Below are positions 24,078-45,777 of a stretch of 46,783 nt of DNA, piece by piece. Under the pieces are notes generated by a model that saw only the letters and a list, made by a program, of their open reading frames with translations, had not been told where the DNA came from and made no database searches. How positions within the stretch are numbered: the stretch's first letter is position 1; every line of letters begins with the position of its first letter. The position numbers were made by a program, and so were the translations under genes. The stretch is from Mesaphorura yosii (taxonomy: Eukaryota; Arthropoda; Collembola; Poduromorpha; Tullbergiidae). The DNA lies in the NCBI GenBank assembly GCA_009869945.1, contig WIXG01000496.1, positions 1-46,783 of the forward strand, read 5' to 3'.

Positions 24078-25447
24078 TTACTTCAGCACAAACCACAACT
24101 TCCTTCTAATTGGATTCGTTTCGTCTAGCTCATCCAACCATTTTCTGAAAGCAACGATAAGCACCCCGGAGATGACAACCAGTGCTCCAATGCAACTGTA
24201 ACTATCCGGGAACACATTCAAGAAGATCAGCTGCCAGAGGAAGGCGAATATGACATCACATGTGCGTATCAGCGAGATTGAACCAGCACTCTCAAATTTC
24301 AGGGCTGCAGTCATGAAGAGTTGACCAAGGAACGTTAGGATTCCAATGCTTGCGCCTAGGATCCAATCCCATCCAGTCTGTGGGACATCAAATCTTCCGA
24401 CAATGGCACAAAGTATTGTGCTCTGGATGATTCCAATCACCCCGAATGAAGTGGTGACAACGGCGAAATTAAGCTTTCTCAAGAAGCGAAGAAGGACAAA
24501 TACGCCAGTGGAGCAGGCCATTGACCCAAACGATAAGGCGGTCCCCATCTAATCGAGTCATTGCGAATCAAGGCTAAAGACTTCACACGTTAATTAGCTC
24601 TGAGGCAGAATCTTACCATAAGGTCGAAGTCAAACGTCGCTGCTCCCGTCAAAAACGGCGGGCGAGCGATGACTATTACTCCGCCAAGGGTCAGGAGTGC
24701 CGTTAAAACTGGGACTATACCACATTTCTCACCCAACAAGAAGAACGCCACAAAAGTGACAAATACTGGAGTACTGAAACTGATCACAGTGCAATCCGCA
24801 ATTTCCATGTAGGTCAGTGAGCCAAACAGAAGTACTGACGCCGTAGAACCAAAGACGCCTCGGAGCTGTTAAGAGTATAAGCATATACATTTTACAGGTT
24901 TATCGGTACAGTTCACAATTTGTTAGGGCCAGCCACTTACGATAAGACCGACAAATGTCTTCCGGTTCTCCGCATGTGTCAGTGGCCAAAGTGATCCAAA
25001 AATTGAATCTCTTGCTTCACACCCGTAGTACACGAAGATTGGAAGTGAGAACAAGAAGACGCCAATGAATCTCCACAGGGCCAGCGCGAAGGAGTGATAC
25101 TGTGGCAGGGATTTGACAATTAACGCTGTTAGAGAGAATGCGATACATGAACAGAGGCCCAGTCCGATGCCGAGATACCGACGACAGCAACTGACCGGTG
25201 GAGCCTTCTTGACAATGGCGGTGGTGACGGGAGAGATTTCTTCAATTTTGTTGTTGTTTGGAGCGATGCCGGTGGCTGTACTTTTCTTATCGTGTGCTAT
25301 GTTCAGGTCGATCTTCACTGCGGCACAACAATGCTCTATTGTCGTGTTCAGGCTCGACTTTGGTGGGTCCTCCATGATTACGTTGACTACGGTCACATTG
25401 TTGGCGTTGGCTTCGTCTTCGCCAGGACGTTGCATTGTTGGCTCCAT
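24078..25447 (-). CDS. SLC35G1-like EamA/DMT-family membrane transporter
   Basis: Model: complement(join(24078..24548, 24617..24865, 24941..25447)), 408 codons plus stop, all introns in phase 0. This is a drug/metabolite-transporter-fold protein with about ten membrane helices in two EamA repeats. An 80-residue hydrophilic N-terminus precedes helix 1 (LGLCSCIAFSLTALIVKSLP). ALALWRFIGVFLFSLPIFVYYG follows. The first repeat closes with ADCTVISFSTPVFVTFVAFFLLGE and LTLGGVIVIARPP, the signature of the EamA C-terminal half. The second repeat ends with SYSCIGALVVISGVLIVAF. The match is best to SLC35G proteins (acyl-malonyl-condensing-enzyme-like/POST group). Their substrate is not established, and vertebrate SLC35G1 is known as a STIM1 partner. 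It is divergent from the guanylyl cyclase gene 2.75 kb away, and the CRAL-TRIO gene lies just downstream on the same strand. Confidence 0.88.
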
Positions 25448-28198
25448 TCTTAAAGAATATGCTGAAAATGCTGAGCTTCAGTGTAATTATCTTCGTCGTT
25501 CCGATTTCAGTTAAGAACTGGCTCACATTCGGAACACTCAAACGTTTATATACAAAATCCCCTGGCATGGCTGGCATCGGCACATGCTGCTTGTTAACAA
25601 CGTAATTGACATAACACGCTTGATTGAGAACTGAGACATGATTTACGTCGTTCATGCCGGCGCAAAGCTCAACCTAATCTAATATTTACAACTCGAGTTC
25701 TAAGTTCTTAGGAGCTCATCTGATTGACAGTATTGTATTGGATGCTGGAATTTTTTCACTCGAGACCAGGACCTCGAGGTTTGTCTTCAACGTCAACACA
25801 CAGACAACAACACAACTCGGGATTTCAGCTCGATGTAATGAATACGATAACTTAATTATACAAATCAGTTTAGACAATAATCTCGAGGATTATATCACAG
25901 TAGAAGTCAATTGAAAAGCTCCAGACAAATACTATCCCTTGCTGTCTTACTGGTGCCAGAAACATGCCACACGAGTCGTGACGTAGAGAACTCGAGTTAT
26001 CACCCCTCGAGACCCACACTCGAGATCTAATCCCACATGTAAATGTGCATTCCAACGTCGAAAGGCCAAGGTCACGGAAAAATAGAACCGCTGCTTTATA
26101 CGTACTACTTGCTACATGCTACAAGATGCTAGAACATCAAATACTAGTTTCTTCTTGGCAGATTCGTGAACACGTAGAATTCGGTAGCTTTCTGGGAGTG
26201 CAGTTCTTTTTCAGAATATCAAAACCCGAGTTCTAGATGAATATAGGATGGCATAAGACAAGAAATGGGTGCCGGAGGTGTCATCATTTCTGGCTGGCTT
26301 GATTGCGATGTAATTATTTGTCGAAACAGCGACGGCAGGGATGTAAAATGCCAGCAGGCTTGTTTTTGAGCAAATCGAGAAACAAAGGCGAACTAACCCA
26401 AACGTGATGAGTAGCGGTTTCATCTTACAAGGATTCGAAAGGCCACGCTCACCGACTTGCCGCTTGAGTGCAAATTAATTACAAAATAATGAGTTTCAAC
26501 TTTCAACCCTTTGTCATGCTCTGAATTCTAATTCCAAGGAATAATTTAGCAATTACGAATTCCAATGATTCAAGATCATCCCTGTGTTGTACAAATTAAA
26601 CGAAAACGTTCTGACGCCGGTAAATGATACATATTTCAAACGAGAGATCCACTTATGTCTAAAGGTTGTTGTGTATTGATATGGTGGTAAATTTAAGGAC
26701 TGAAGATCAGTAGAATCTACAGCTGAATTCAGAGTTAATTGTTAACCTAGAATCACAAGACTTCTGACAAAGCTTGTGAAATGAAGGTGTTCGGATTCTG
26801 TCCTCCTGAATATTGTCAGGTGACAAGGCAGCTTTCAGTTGAACAACCTCAGACCTAAGTTTCTAGCGCCTCTTGATGCCGAATTCTTGATGCTACCTTA
26901 ATTAACAAACGACTAGGCAAGTCACATTGGTGAAAATGTTACTCCACGACGGGAATACACGACATGCGAGTTTGACGTACTGTAATTAGGTTGGAGAAGG
27001 CAATGACAGGATGTGATCGCGAATAATTCTCAGGCGAGCTATAATATGATTAACTTTGATGAAGCAGGACCGCACCAGGATTTGTACAGATAATCGGCTT
27101 ATGCATCCTGTATCACGGCACTGGTACTACATTGCCAATCGCGTTGGTCGTACATGGGATTTGACGACCTTCGAGCGGCAGGCGCACCAGAGCCAGTGCC
27201 GTAGGCGTGTTTTTGTTGTTCAGAATTCCGTGAGCAAAATAAACTTACAGAAACTAGAAACAATGCTCCTAACTTTTGGTACTGCTTTGTATTTTATTTC
27301 ACTTTGAAGGGTTTCATAAATTATGAACTATATTGTGCTTGCCCCGGATCACAATTGAAGCCACGTCCACAATTGTGATGTCGTTAACTCTAATTTTCTA
27401 CTCGGCACATTTGAAGTTTGCCCATCTAAATTCACTTCTACTTCTCGCCCACATTACATTTCAATTTCAATGCGCGTGGCATTGTTTTATGATTCATGCA
27501 ATAAGTAAAAACAGAAACCTTCGTACTCGTTCTGTCACTTGGGATTTCATACTTGAAACTGAGTCGGAGTGAAAGATGAAATGAAATTGTCATATTCCAC
27601 ATTCTACATCTACTATCTACACTATTATTGTGTTTTTATTTCTTCCTCGCTTTGCTTGTTGATGCATTGAGTTGGCTCCTGGACTGGAGAAGGAAGTCGT
27701 GGCAGTTTCTTTCTGTCTCATCATCTTCATATCATCTAGACTGACTCTGGTGTGCTTGCTGCCTCGTGCGGTCGCGAATACTCACGCTTATTACATTACA
27801 CCCTACGTACGTGGAAAGGGTAACACATGCGTGTGCCATGTTTGCTACTTTCGCCGTCACTAACATTAAACATATGATCATGGCTTGGCTTCTGCGAGCG
27901 AAAGATGAAGAGAAAAGGAAGAGAAAGAGAACTCTGAACCCATCTCAGTTCGCCTCTTGCTTTCACTATGATCACGAAAACGAAAAACAAAGAAGAAAAC
28001 AGAAGCAGCACCAAGCAGATTGTTCGCTGGCTTGCATCTGTCTCAATCTCTCAGTCTCAATTTCATTCCGGTGAGCGTTGCATTGCAATTTGGAAGTCGC
28101 AAGCTAAGCTAGCAAAGCACAGATTGTCGATTAATCATTCGTTCATCAATTAATCATAAACTAAAACTAAACACAGTTGTCTGAGTAAAATCGTCATC
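25448..28198. other. Divergent intergenic region
   Basis: This 2.75-kb spacer separates the start codons of the SLC35G-like gene (-) and the Gyc76C-like gene (+), so it should contain both promoters. It holds the CTCGAG cluster (listed separately). The rest is AT-rich with scattered chance ORFs, none with recognisable protein content. No TATA or initiator motif could be assigned confidently. Confidence 0.5.
25692..26024. promoter_or_regulatory. Cluster of seven CTCGAG palindromes
   Basis: CTCGAG occurs at 25692, 25759, 25773, 25882, 25991, 26006 and 26019. At this base composition a given copy is expected only about once in several kilobases. Flanks are partly shared: CACTCGAGA at two sites and AACTCGAGTT at one, with ACTCGAGTT at another. 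The cluster starts about 245 bp upstream of the SLC35G-like start codon. It could be a set of binding sites for a dimeric factor or the remnant of a degenerate tandem repeat. No factor is assigned. Confidence 0.5.
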
Positions 28199-37780
<9,582 letters not shown>

Positions 37781-37895
37781 TGGCCAACGAGTACGTAAGT
37801 GAACAATCGCACTTGATTCAATTCTCCATTTGGTGCTTCTAACTTGAAACGAGGCCAGTCCGCAAAGTTTTCTGAAGTCCGCGTATGTCCACAAT

Positions 37896-37901
37896 AATAA
37901 A
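37896..37901 (+). terminator. Poly(A) signal for the Gyc76C-like gene
   Basis: AATAAA about 115 bp after the stop at 37780, the first canonical signal downstream. Confidence 0.55.
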
Positions 37902-39066
37902 CAGTAGCTCAGCATGTCAATTTTCTTGTAGTGCGTGCGATGTCCGCTGTTCGTCATCGCCACTGCCACGATTCCGACCGCTGCGTTGCGCTGTGACTGC
38001 TGCACTGAGCCTTGCCTGAACTACAACGCAGAACGCAATCGCATCAACATCACACCAGCATCAAGTCCGTCTTCGAAGTAATCATAATAATACATGCTAA
38101 AATAAGTTTGTACTGCACAAGAGAAAAGAAATCCAATCTAAATCCACAAACGACTGCTGCCTGCCATCGCCATCGCCATCTCCGTCGTACTCGAACCTCG
38201 AACTCGACGTCTTTCTCGCCTGTCGCCTGGCCTACATTACGCGAATTGTGATTTGCGAATTGAATTGAGCCATAACACGCTACGCTACACCAAACATCCA
38301 CGTATTCGACTTCCACGAGTCAATAGAATATGTGTCCCACAACTACAAAATACAACAAACCACGACCAGGAGCGAGCGGTGCAGTGCAACTTTTGAGTGA
38401 TGGTAAGTCATGCAACTTTATTTTTCCTTTCCTTTTCAACTTTCTTCTTTATGTGCGAATACATAATTTATTTTTATGGCCGACTCCGTGCGCTGTTGTG
38501 TGTGCTCAACAAAACTCAGGCTCAGGCCAGGTCGCTCGTCTCCCAGGATTCGGGCACCTCGTTGTGGTCTCACTGAATAAATATTGTAAAAGAATTATTA
38601 CGTCTTACATTCCCTGTACTCCGTACCGCCGTGAGACTGGATTAGTGTTGTTATTCTTCTGTGTAATTTGTAATTCAATCTTCTGTCGTGCTCGTTATTC
38701 TTTGTATTTGCTGTTTGTATTTGTACCCTGCGACTACTCCAAATTATACATTTATTACCTCCAAATAAATATTATGCTGAACTCTCGAACTGCGGACGCG
38801 GAGTCGAGTGTGCTTGCTTCTTGCTTGTCTTTGCCTTTGCCAGTTCTTTTGCCATCAGCAGGCACGGAATGACTTTCTGCTTTCTTCCGTCACTCGCTCC
38901 ATGATGCCTGGCGGCCGTAGCTGTGGAAGTGAGACAAGTATACAACTTTCCATTAACACCGTCATTTCACATACATTTTGTATTTTTATTACTTGTACTT
39001 CCATCTTCATCACCATCAACATCATATCTACAGCGATCATCGCGTACTCAGTGAACACGGTGCGGC

Positions 39067-39378
39067 ATGGAGCTTTCAAACTTTGTTTGGCTTACTTTCT
39101 TTAGTTTGTCCATTTTCTCTGTATCAGTCCCGGTTGCGCTTCCGTCCAACCTGCACTTTGTTCTCGTCTCTGACATGCTGGATGCTGACACTGATGGCAC
39201 ACGCAATGGTACGGGTGTACGTGTGGCCGATTTCCGTCACGTCTTTCCTGCTCCGAGCTACAAAAACCAAATGATGATGATGTACTACTTTACAAATTCC
39301 GAGGCCGAGATTGCCTCCACAAACTTTTCCAGTTGCAGCGCAGCGAGATTGTGGGCTTCCAAATGTCATTTCAGTTGA
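39067..39378 (+). CDS. Possible small secreted protein, hypothetical
   Basis: An uninterrupted 103-codon ORF starts at ATG. Residues about 5-23 form a hydrophobic, signal-peptide-like segment (VWLTFFSLSIFSVSVPVAL), followed by a polar region with possible N-glycosylation sites (NGT and NFS). Codon choice in the first half is varied in a coding-like way. An AATAAA lies about 155 bp downstream, at 39533-39538. No homologous family is recognised, and no splice partner is seen. It may well be a chance ORF. Confidence 0.2.
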   Translation: MELSNFVWLTFFSLSIFSVSVPVALPSNLHFVLVSDMLDADTDGTRNGTGVRVADFRHVFPAPSYKNQMMMMYYFTNSEAEIASTNFSSCSAARLWASKCHFS

Positions 39379-39988
39379 TTACTAAAAGTCCAAGTACTAC
39401 TCGACTAGATGAGGCGAGATGCTGCCCTTTCCAATTCTCAGTGATCGTGTCCCTGTCCCAATCGTTAGAGTGTGGCCCCATTTCATATATCAGATGAGCC
39501 TCACTCATCTGGACAAGATCTTGCATAGATAAAATAAATTTTCGAAAGAAACAAGAAACACAACAAATCTAAAGAAATGAAATAGGCGCAATACAAATAC
39601 ACCAATTACTCTCAGGGAAATATGAACAAATAAGCACCCTGAATGCTTAGTTTTCGAGGGCCTGTGCAAAACTCATAAACTAATCAAGGTCAGCTCGGAT
39701 TTAAGTTCGCACACCCCTTATTGCGTTCCTTTCTTCCAGCTTCTGCCAGACTTGCTACGGAAAAAGAAACTATACAAATATTGTCAATAGTTAATAGTCA
39801 GGATGCTAGAAACTGAAATCGAATAAAGACAACATGTTGCTCGACAGAAGCCATTGAAATAACAACAAGATACTTAAAGTTCCGACGTTTCCAGTACTGA
39901 CCGGCTTTGTGCATGGCGCTCGTATGTGGGCGAAACGTGGCATTAATAACTTTCATTATTAGTTCGTAATTTTCTTTGGCCACATATT

Positions 39989-40112
39989 GACGAGGACATG
40001 ACACGGCCTGGCGATGGACAAAGCTAAAGTTTAAGCTCATATTGGCCAGTGACGAGGATGTGACACGGCCTGGCGATGGTCAAACCTAAAATTTAAGCTC
40101 AAATTGGACAGT
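39989..40112 (+). repeat. Two-copy 62-bp tandem duplication
   Basis: 39989-40050 and 40051-40112 are head-to-tail copies of a 62-bp unit, identical at 55 of 62 positions with no gaps. The core TGACACGGCCTGGCGATGG is unchanged in both. Divergence is mostly scattered substitutions, so the duplication is not very recent. Confidence 0.9.
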
Positions 40113-43100
40113 GAGAGTTTAAGATTTGGGTAGCTAGTTTCTGGACAACTTTCTCAATTTGTCGGGTCGAAATCACGGCACTTGTGTGCCTTTCTTTGGC
40201 GGAAAAAATTCTTCTTAGATTACAAAGCAAAATAAAGTTGGTGGATTTTTTGTCCAATTCGCAACTTCAACTTGTACAGTTGTGACACTTTTACATCTTC
40301 CCATTCACCTTGATTCGATATTACGAGCACAGCAAAGAAATAATGAGTTTTTCAATTTACTGCTGCGGAGTTCCGAGAGTTCGGATCAACTCATTGTACG
40401 ATGATGTGTATGTTCTTGGCATGAAAAGAGTCAGAGTCAGAGATCAAGTCAGCTCGCACAGCTTGCACAGACTCGGCCCGGTCTTTTATTCCTATTTTAT
40501 TATCACGATTGGTCCTAAATTAAAATTACTTTTTTATATTCAGTAATTCCAGTTCGTGGTTCCTGCATGCATCGCGTTGTCGCGCTCGTGTCCTGTGGCA
40601 TGCCTGTATTCAGTATTGCATTGTAAGGGCTCTCTCTTGCTACGGTACAGAGAATTTTAGTGCTGATTTAGTGCTCTTGTTAGACACAAGCTCGGATGTA
40701 TTTACGAGACTAGATTTGTGTTGTCTTCATCTTCATCTTTCGCATCGTGGTTCGTGGTCTTCTGAAGTCTGGGCAGCAGACAACATGTTTCCGAGTTATT
40801 AAACTTAATTTTGTCGTCTTGATTAAAAGACATAAATCTTGTGCATTATGGTTTCAATAAACTGTGTGCAGGCATCACCATTGAAAATTGTGGCCTTCAA
40901 CTTGACTTTAAGTGGAGTCTCACGGGGACAAGGCTCATGAAATCTTGACTGTCGGATCCGACTGATTTACAGATTGTCGAGTCATATTTCTAAGCTCATA
41001 AATCAGCGAATTATATTTTGGTTTCATATTGCTGAGCCGTTTGAGCCTTGAACTTGCGAATGCGAAATGCGAATTGGCAAGATCAACGATAGCGCCTGTT
41101 TTCAGCTGACCCAAGATGCTGAAACCATCTATTTATAACCGATTCAGTCAATTTAAAATAGATAAAGATAAGGCGTAATGTTATGTGAAATTAATGAGAT
41201 CAGTATGCTGATGAAGCTTAAAATTAGCATAAGAGGTACTATTTTAGCCGTCGGATGCTGTCACACCATATCACTGATTAAACAGATTCTAAAGTACAGA
41301 TTAAATTACCAATTTGGCTTGTCACGTCGTCGCGTACTTTGAGCGTCTAATTTCTTCAACCATCTGTAATAAACATGGTTGGCTGGCTAGTTCCATAGCC
41401 TGTGGGATTAGCACTGCCATTCACGTGATCCATGGTACCTCATTTGTGCGGATTAGGTTCTATTTATAACAGAGCCATGACTTTGTAATTGCGTCCTCGG
41501 GTCAAAGGTGCTGATAAAGCAGCTATTAATATGCATCACTTCTAAGATTACGCTTGATGCTTGATTTCAAGATGGGTGCCTGTTAGTGAATGGTTCGGCT
41601 GGTTAGAGCGGATAATCTATTTCGCATATTATTGTGATACCAGGATTCTGGACTACATTTCTCAACGTTGTGGATAGAATAAGAGAATCCTTTACTAATT
41701 GTACTGCGAAGAAATATTTCGCGATTCGCAATCGCAATCGCGACAATACTACTGCTATTTGAGGAATGGCAGAACGAAAATTAGCGTGCGAAGTTTTGAT
41801 CTCCTCCCACGTTGAGTACGTGGGTTGGCTAACTAAATATTAGCATTCATCATAACTCGAAACGAAACCTACATACAATTTGCTATGATGAAAATTAAAG
41901 AGCACGCAAGACTTTATTAGCGTGACCTGTAATAACTCGTTCTGAGTGCAACATTTCGCTCTTTACAATCCATTTATGGAATATAATAAAATGTAATTTA
42001 CAATGTCTGCGATCATTCAAAACAGAACAGAAGAGATCTTCGCCAGAATTTATGTTTTGGTAGTGGATGTGTAACCTACGTCAATATTGCAAATTCCTGT
42101 TCACAAAGTTATTTTAAGCAGTTCGTAAAAAGTTCCAGTTGAAAGCAGCGGAAAGCGAATTGTGGTTTCGGTGAATTATAATCACGCATTTCAGGCTCCT
42201 GCTTTGCTGAATTTAATATTGGACTCACCCATTCTTGTGCAGTGTCAGTGCAAATGTATAAAACAATTCCTAAAAATTCAGGTGAAACAGTGGAATACCA
42301 GCAGGAAACACTTTGAGGTAAATGAGAGAGTGCCTTTTTCCGAAAAAAATCAACCCGCCTCAAGAAATTGGCCGGGCAACCCGTTGCTTCTGTCTTAATT
42401 AAACCTGAGCCAGTCTCCCAGGGCGTCGCATAACCCATTCCATGGATTAGTAAGCCTTAAATGTGAGTTGCAAGTCAACGAAAAGGATATAGAACACGGT
42501 ACATTTCTGGCGGCTTCGCTTGGAGTCTGACATTGAAGCTTTCGTGAGCCAATAAAAGCGAGACAAACTCTGGCGGACTAGGATAATCCACGTTAGTTTT
42601 AGCGTGTGATCTTTCATTAAGCAATGCTTTGAAGACAAGTTATGAGTAAAAGAGTCTGTGCGATAAAGCAGAAACATACACAGTATATAAGGTGTCAAAC
42701 TTCGCGAATTTCATGTGTTAATTTGGATTCCTCGACAAATTCTTAGAGGCTTATTTTTAAAGATATCTAAAGCAATCTTTTTATCTCGCCAGTGGCTCTG
42801 CTCTATTCCGGTGTTTATGAAATATGTATGAAATTGAATTGGAATTAAAACGAGAGCGAGGTGAAGATTCTGCGAATGTCTTGTAATGGCCGTGACCTTT
42901 ACCTGTGTGACCTTTCAATTTTTCTTTCAAATTGACAACGGAAAGGATCAGAGGCATTTCACAAAAGATGATCGAGTATTTCATTGGCTTTGTAGCTTAT
43001 TATAGACCGATTATGTGCTTGAGCAGGCTGTAGTCGGAGATTTTCAGACTTTTTTCATTTCTTTCCATTGCCATTGACTTTGAAACTTGAGGTTACTAAA

Positions 43101-44323
43101 TTAAACTGAGCCATTGTGTTCGGGTTTGAATACCGCAGCATGTAATCTTTTCCACTATTCAATTTGGTGATGCTGGAGGCTGGAGTTGACTAGACTCAGT
43201 GATGTGATTTAGTTGAACTCGTGGCGAAAATTGAATTCGAAGAAAAGAATGCCATAATTGAATATCCCAACACGGCATTCACATTGCTTCTGGTTTGGTG
43301 CGTGGTCGCCTACCTCAGGGGCTTCCCATTATTCCGCCGGTTTGCTCACTCTTTGCAAATTCGAAAATGATGGAGCACTGGCAGCAGAAGAGTTGAACTG
43401 TATTGAACGTGAGCACGAGTGGGCTCGGGCTTCGTTGAATTCTAAAAGAATGCTTTTCCAAACGTGGGCATAAAAATTTATTATTCAATGTCATGGCTTC
43501 ACATATTAAAAAATTGCTGCAGACACTGCAAAGGTTTCATCAACTAGAAACTGTTTAGCGACAAATTTCCATATTTTCTTGTCTTGCTTTGGAGCCTTAC
43601 TTTTGGAGCAGCCCGACTTCACATCTAATTTGATCCAAACTTGACATATGTTTCATGAACTTCGCTGCAGAAATTCATCGATAGCAGCGCATCAAACCAG
43701 CATTCAACTCGACTCAAAGGATTGTAGTCGTCAAAATACAGCCGAAGAATCTGATTTCAAGAGTTTAACAACCAAAGCTCTCGGTTTAAAGAACCATTTC
43801 AAACGGGAGCACGCAGCACACAATGGAGTCGACCGAAGGTTCCGTTCCAAACTTTTTCAAACATGTCGCCTTTGAATTACTGAGATCAGGAAAAGTTTGC
43901 GGGCTTTCCAGTCAATTTCACTTTCACCGTACGTAAAGGAAAGGAAAGCATCGGTAATGCTGACATGGGAAGTACTTTGGATGCGTATTGAACCGGAAGC
44001 TGGCATACTATTTTTGCTCTTGGCCAAACATTCTGAGGCATACTAGTGCGAATTTTGTCTGCAGAAATTGAATTGTGCAAAAATACACAAACTTTTATTT
44101 CGCGTATATCACCGTGTGTAAGCGACGTTTAAACAAAGACAAAGCATTTATTAACAAAGTTCTTGCCTTGCAGTAAATATAATGTTCTCCTTACGGCTTT
44201 ATGAATTCAGATGCTCGACTTGATAATAATTGCACGTAAAAGCAACGAGCACCTACAGGTTTTGTCTGCTCCGCATTAATCTCTGCGTCAATTTTACCCA
44301 TGTGCTAATATCATCATCCCCAG

Positions 44324-44379
44324 TTATTGCCTTTGTGACATCTGTGCCTGGGGACCGGTCAAGAACATCATAGAGAAAT
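44324..44379 (+). other. Exon-like fragment
   Basis: A 56-nt segment is bounded by a pyrimidine-rich acceptor (CATCATCCCCAG) and a consensus donor (AAAT|GTAAGT). It reads YCLCDICAWGPVKNIIEK in one frame. No neighbouring exon could be linked. It might be an isolated exon of an unrecognised gene, part of the adjacent transposon, or a chance match. Confidence 0.15.
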
Positions 44380-45777
44380 GTAAGTGCCACTATTTTCAAT
44401 CCAGATCAAAATTACAAGATACCATAAGTTAAATTTGTCGTCCAATCAGACAATCAAACATGGAACGCGTGGTGGCTGTTTGCGAAGTAATGCATAAAAT
44501 GGCAGTGCAAAAGTATGGAAAATCTGCCAAGCCTTCCTGTCTCGACGAGGAGATTACAGTCAGGACTTTCCAAAAACCTCGAAGAGGTCGTTCGGTCTGG
44601 GGGCGTTATTTGTGAAGAGACGACAGTGGATTACGATTTTGACATGGATAAGCATGAAGGTATGGACGACGACGAAGACAATACAGGCTAAAATTAGTTT
44701 TCGCAGTCAAGTTCACAATCCAGTGGTCAAAGTTGAGAGCAAATGAGATTCACGAATTCACGCTTCAGCAAAGGCGACAAGTAGTGGGATTCTGCGACAG
44801 TATCAAGACCAACAAGTTTGAGAAAACAAAAAGACGCTACTCGAGAGTTAAGCATCCCAGCTATATTAAAAGATTCCGTGGTTATCTGGGCAAGAGCGGC
44901 ACACAGCAAGAAAATTTAGAGGCAGTTCAAGATCACGTTTTGCACAAATTTGGCACAATGAGGCAGCAATTTCTATCTCTTCATGACAAGGATTTACGGC
45001 GTTGGGCGTTTCAGAAGGCAAGGGAGATCGGATTAGAATTCAAAGCAAGCCACACGTGGATAAAAAACTTCAAACATCGAAATCGTATTGTGTCACGCGA
45101 AACAACCAAGGTGGTCACCAGAAAAGATGCAGTGTTGTCAGCTAATGTCGAAAGAACAGCCCGGAATTTTGTGGAGCATGCGCAAAACCGAATTCTTCGG
45201 TATTTCAACAGGGCTAATCCTTAATACGGGCCAATTTGGCTTTAATTATGAACATCTCGCCTCTCGGACGCTTCCTCACCATGGGGAATAGTCCAGAATT
45301 GCCGCTGTGAAGAATATCAACACGACCACACACTCCTACAGCTTTATGCCTCATTTCAATGGATGGAAAGCTCTGTGGTCGTCTGCTGATTTGCTTGCAA
45401 GAACAAGGTGGCAGTTTGGACCAATAGTGCTCAACGCAATGGAATGGAATCTTCTTCCAAATATATACATAGCGTGTTCTAAATCTGGAAAGCTGGACAA
45501 GAAGATCATGAAGGAGTGGGTTCGGGAACGTTTTGCCCCACTCGTGAGCGACAACTCAATTCTACTTCTTGATTCATAGTCAGGACAGGTGGACAATTCT
45601 TTATTCGAGTTAGTTGAAGATAAATGCAAAAGACTGCAAATCCCACCGAAAACAACAGCGTTAATTCTGTCACTTGACAAGTACTTTTTTCGTCAATATA
45701 AAATTTTAGAAGTCGGATTAGTGAAAGAGTGGTGTTGGACGAATTGGAAGTGGACCTCAAAGAGCGTACTAACTTGA
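44380..45777 (+). mobile_element. Decayed pogo/Tc5-like DNA transposon
   Basis: The body is a degenerate transposase (listed separately) with a CENP-B-type helix-turn-helix and a DDE region, the layout of pogo/Tigger and Tc5-type elements of the Tc1/mariner superfamily. An acidic reading frame just upstream (CEETTVDYDFDMDKHEG, stop TAA at 44689-44691) may be the N-terminal part of the same protein, now out of frame. Terminal inverted repeats and TA target duplications could not be found by eye, so both ends given here are approximate. Confidence 0.6.
44733..45777 (+). pseudogene. Transposase pseudogene (CENP-B HTH plus DDE)
   Basis: The first open stretch (44733-45224) carries KRRYSRVKHPSYIKRF and the CENP-B-like HTH region LRRWAFQKAREIGLEFKASH followed by WIKNFKHRNRIVSRETTK. 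The next domain continues in a different frame (ILNTGQFGFNYEHLASRTLP), showing a frameshift near 45195-45220. That frame is then cut by TAG at 45289-45291 and TAG at 45577-45579. Between them lies the DDE core (PNIYIACSKSGKL, SILLLDS), and after them comes the QIPPKTTALILSLDKYFFRQYK motif. In the family the first catalytic Asp sits in an NTDQSG-type motif. Here that position is Gly (NTGQFG), so even apart from the breaks the copy would be inactive. It is a dead copy of a cut-and-paste transposase. Confidence 0.85.

Larger units (their letters stand above)
37902..44323. other. Gene-poor region downstream of the cyclase
   Basis: This is about 6.4 kb without a recognised gene. It contains the weak secreted-protein ORF at 39067-39378 and the 62-bp duplication at 39989-40112. 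It also has an inverted repeat CAGATGAG/CTCATCTG at 39491-39511 and an inverted repeat TCGCGATT/AATCGCGA at 41719-41743. CCATCG and ACTCGA simple repeats lie near 38165-38210. Other ORFs are short and unstructured. Confidence 0.45.

Noticed and set aside
38330..38872. 180-codon plus-strand ORF downstream of the cyclase
   Set aside because: The translation is rich in Phe/Tyr/Cys from T-rich DNA and has no recognisable motif. It follows the cyclase poly(A) signal and has no exon partners.
39798..40040. 80-codon minus-strand ORF over the tandem duplication
   Set aside because: It begins inside the repeat unit and has no recognisable domain; the open frame is not evidence of a gene.
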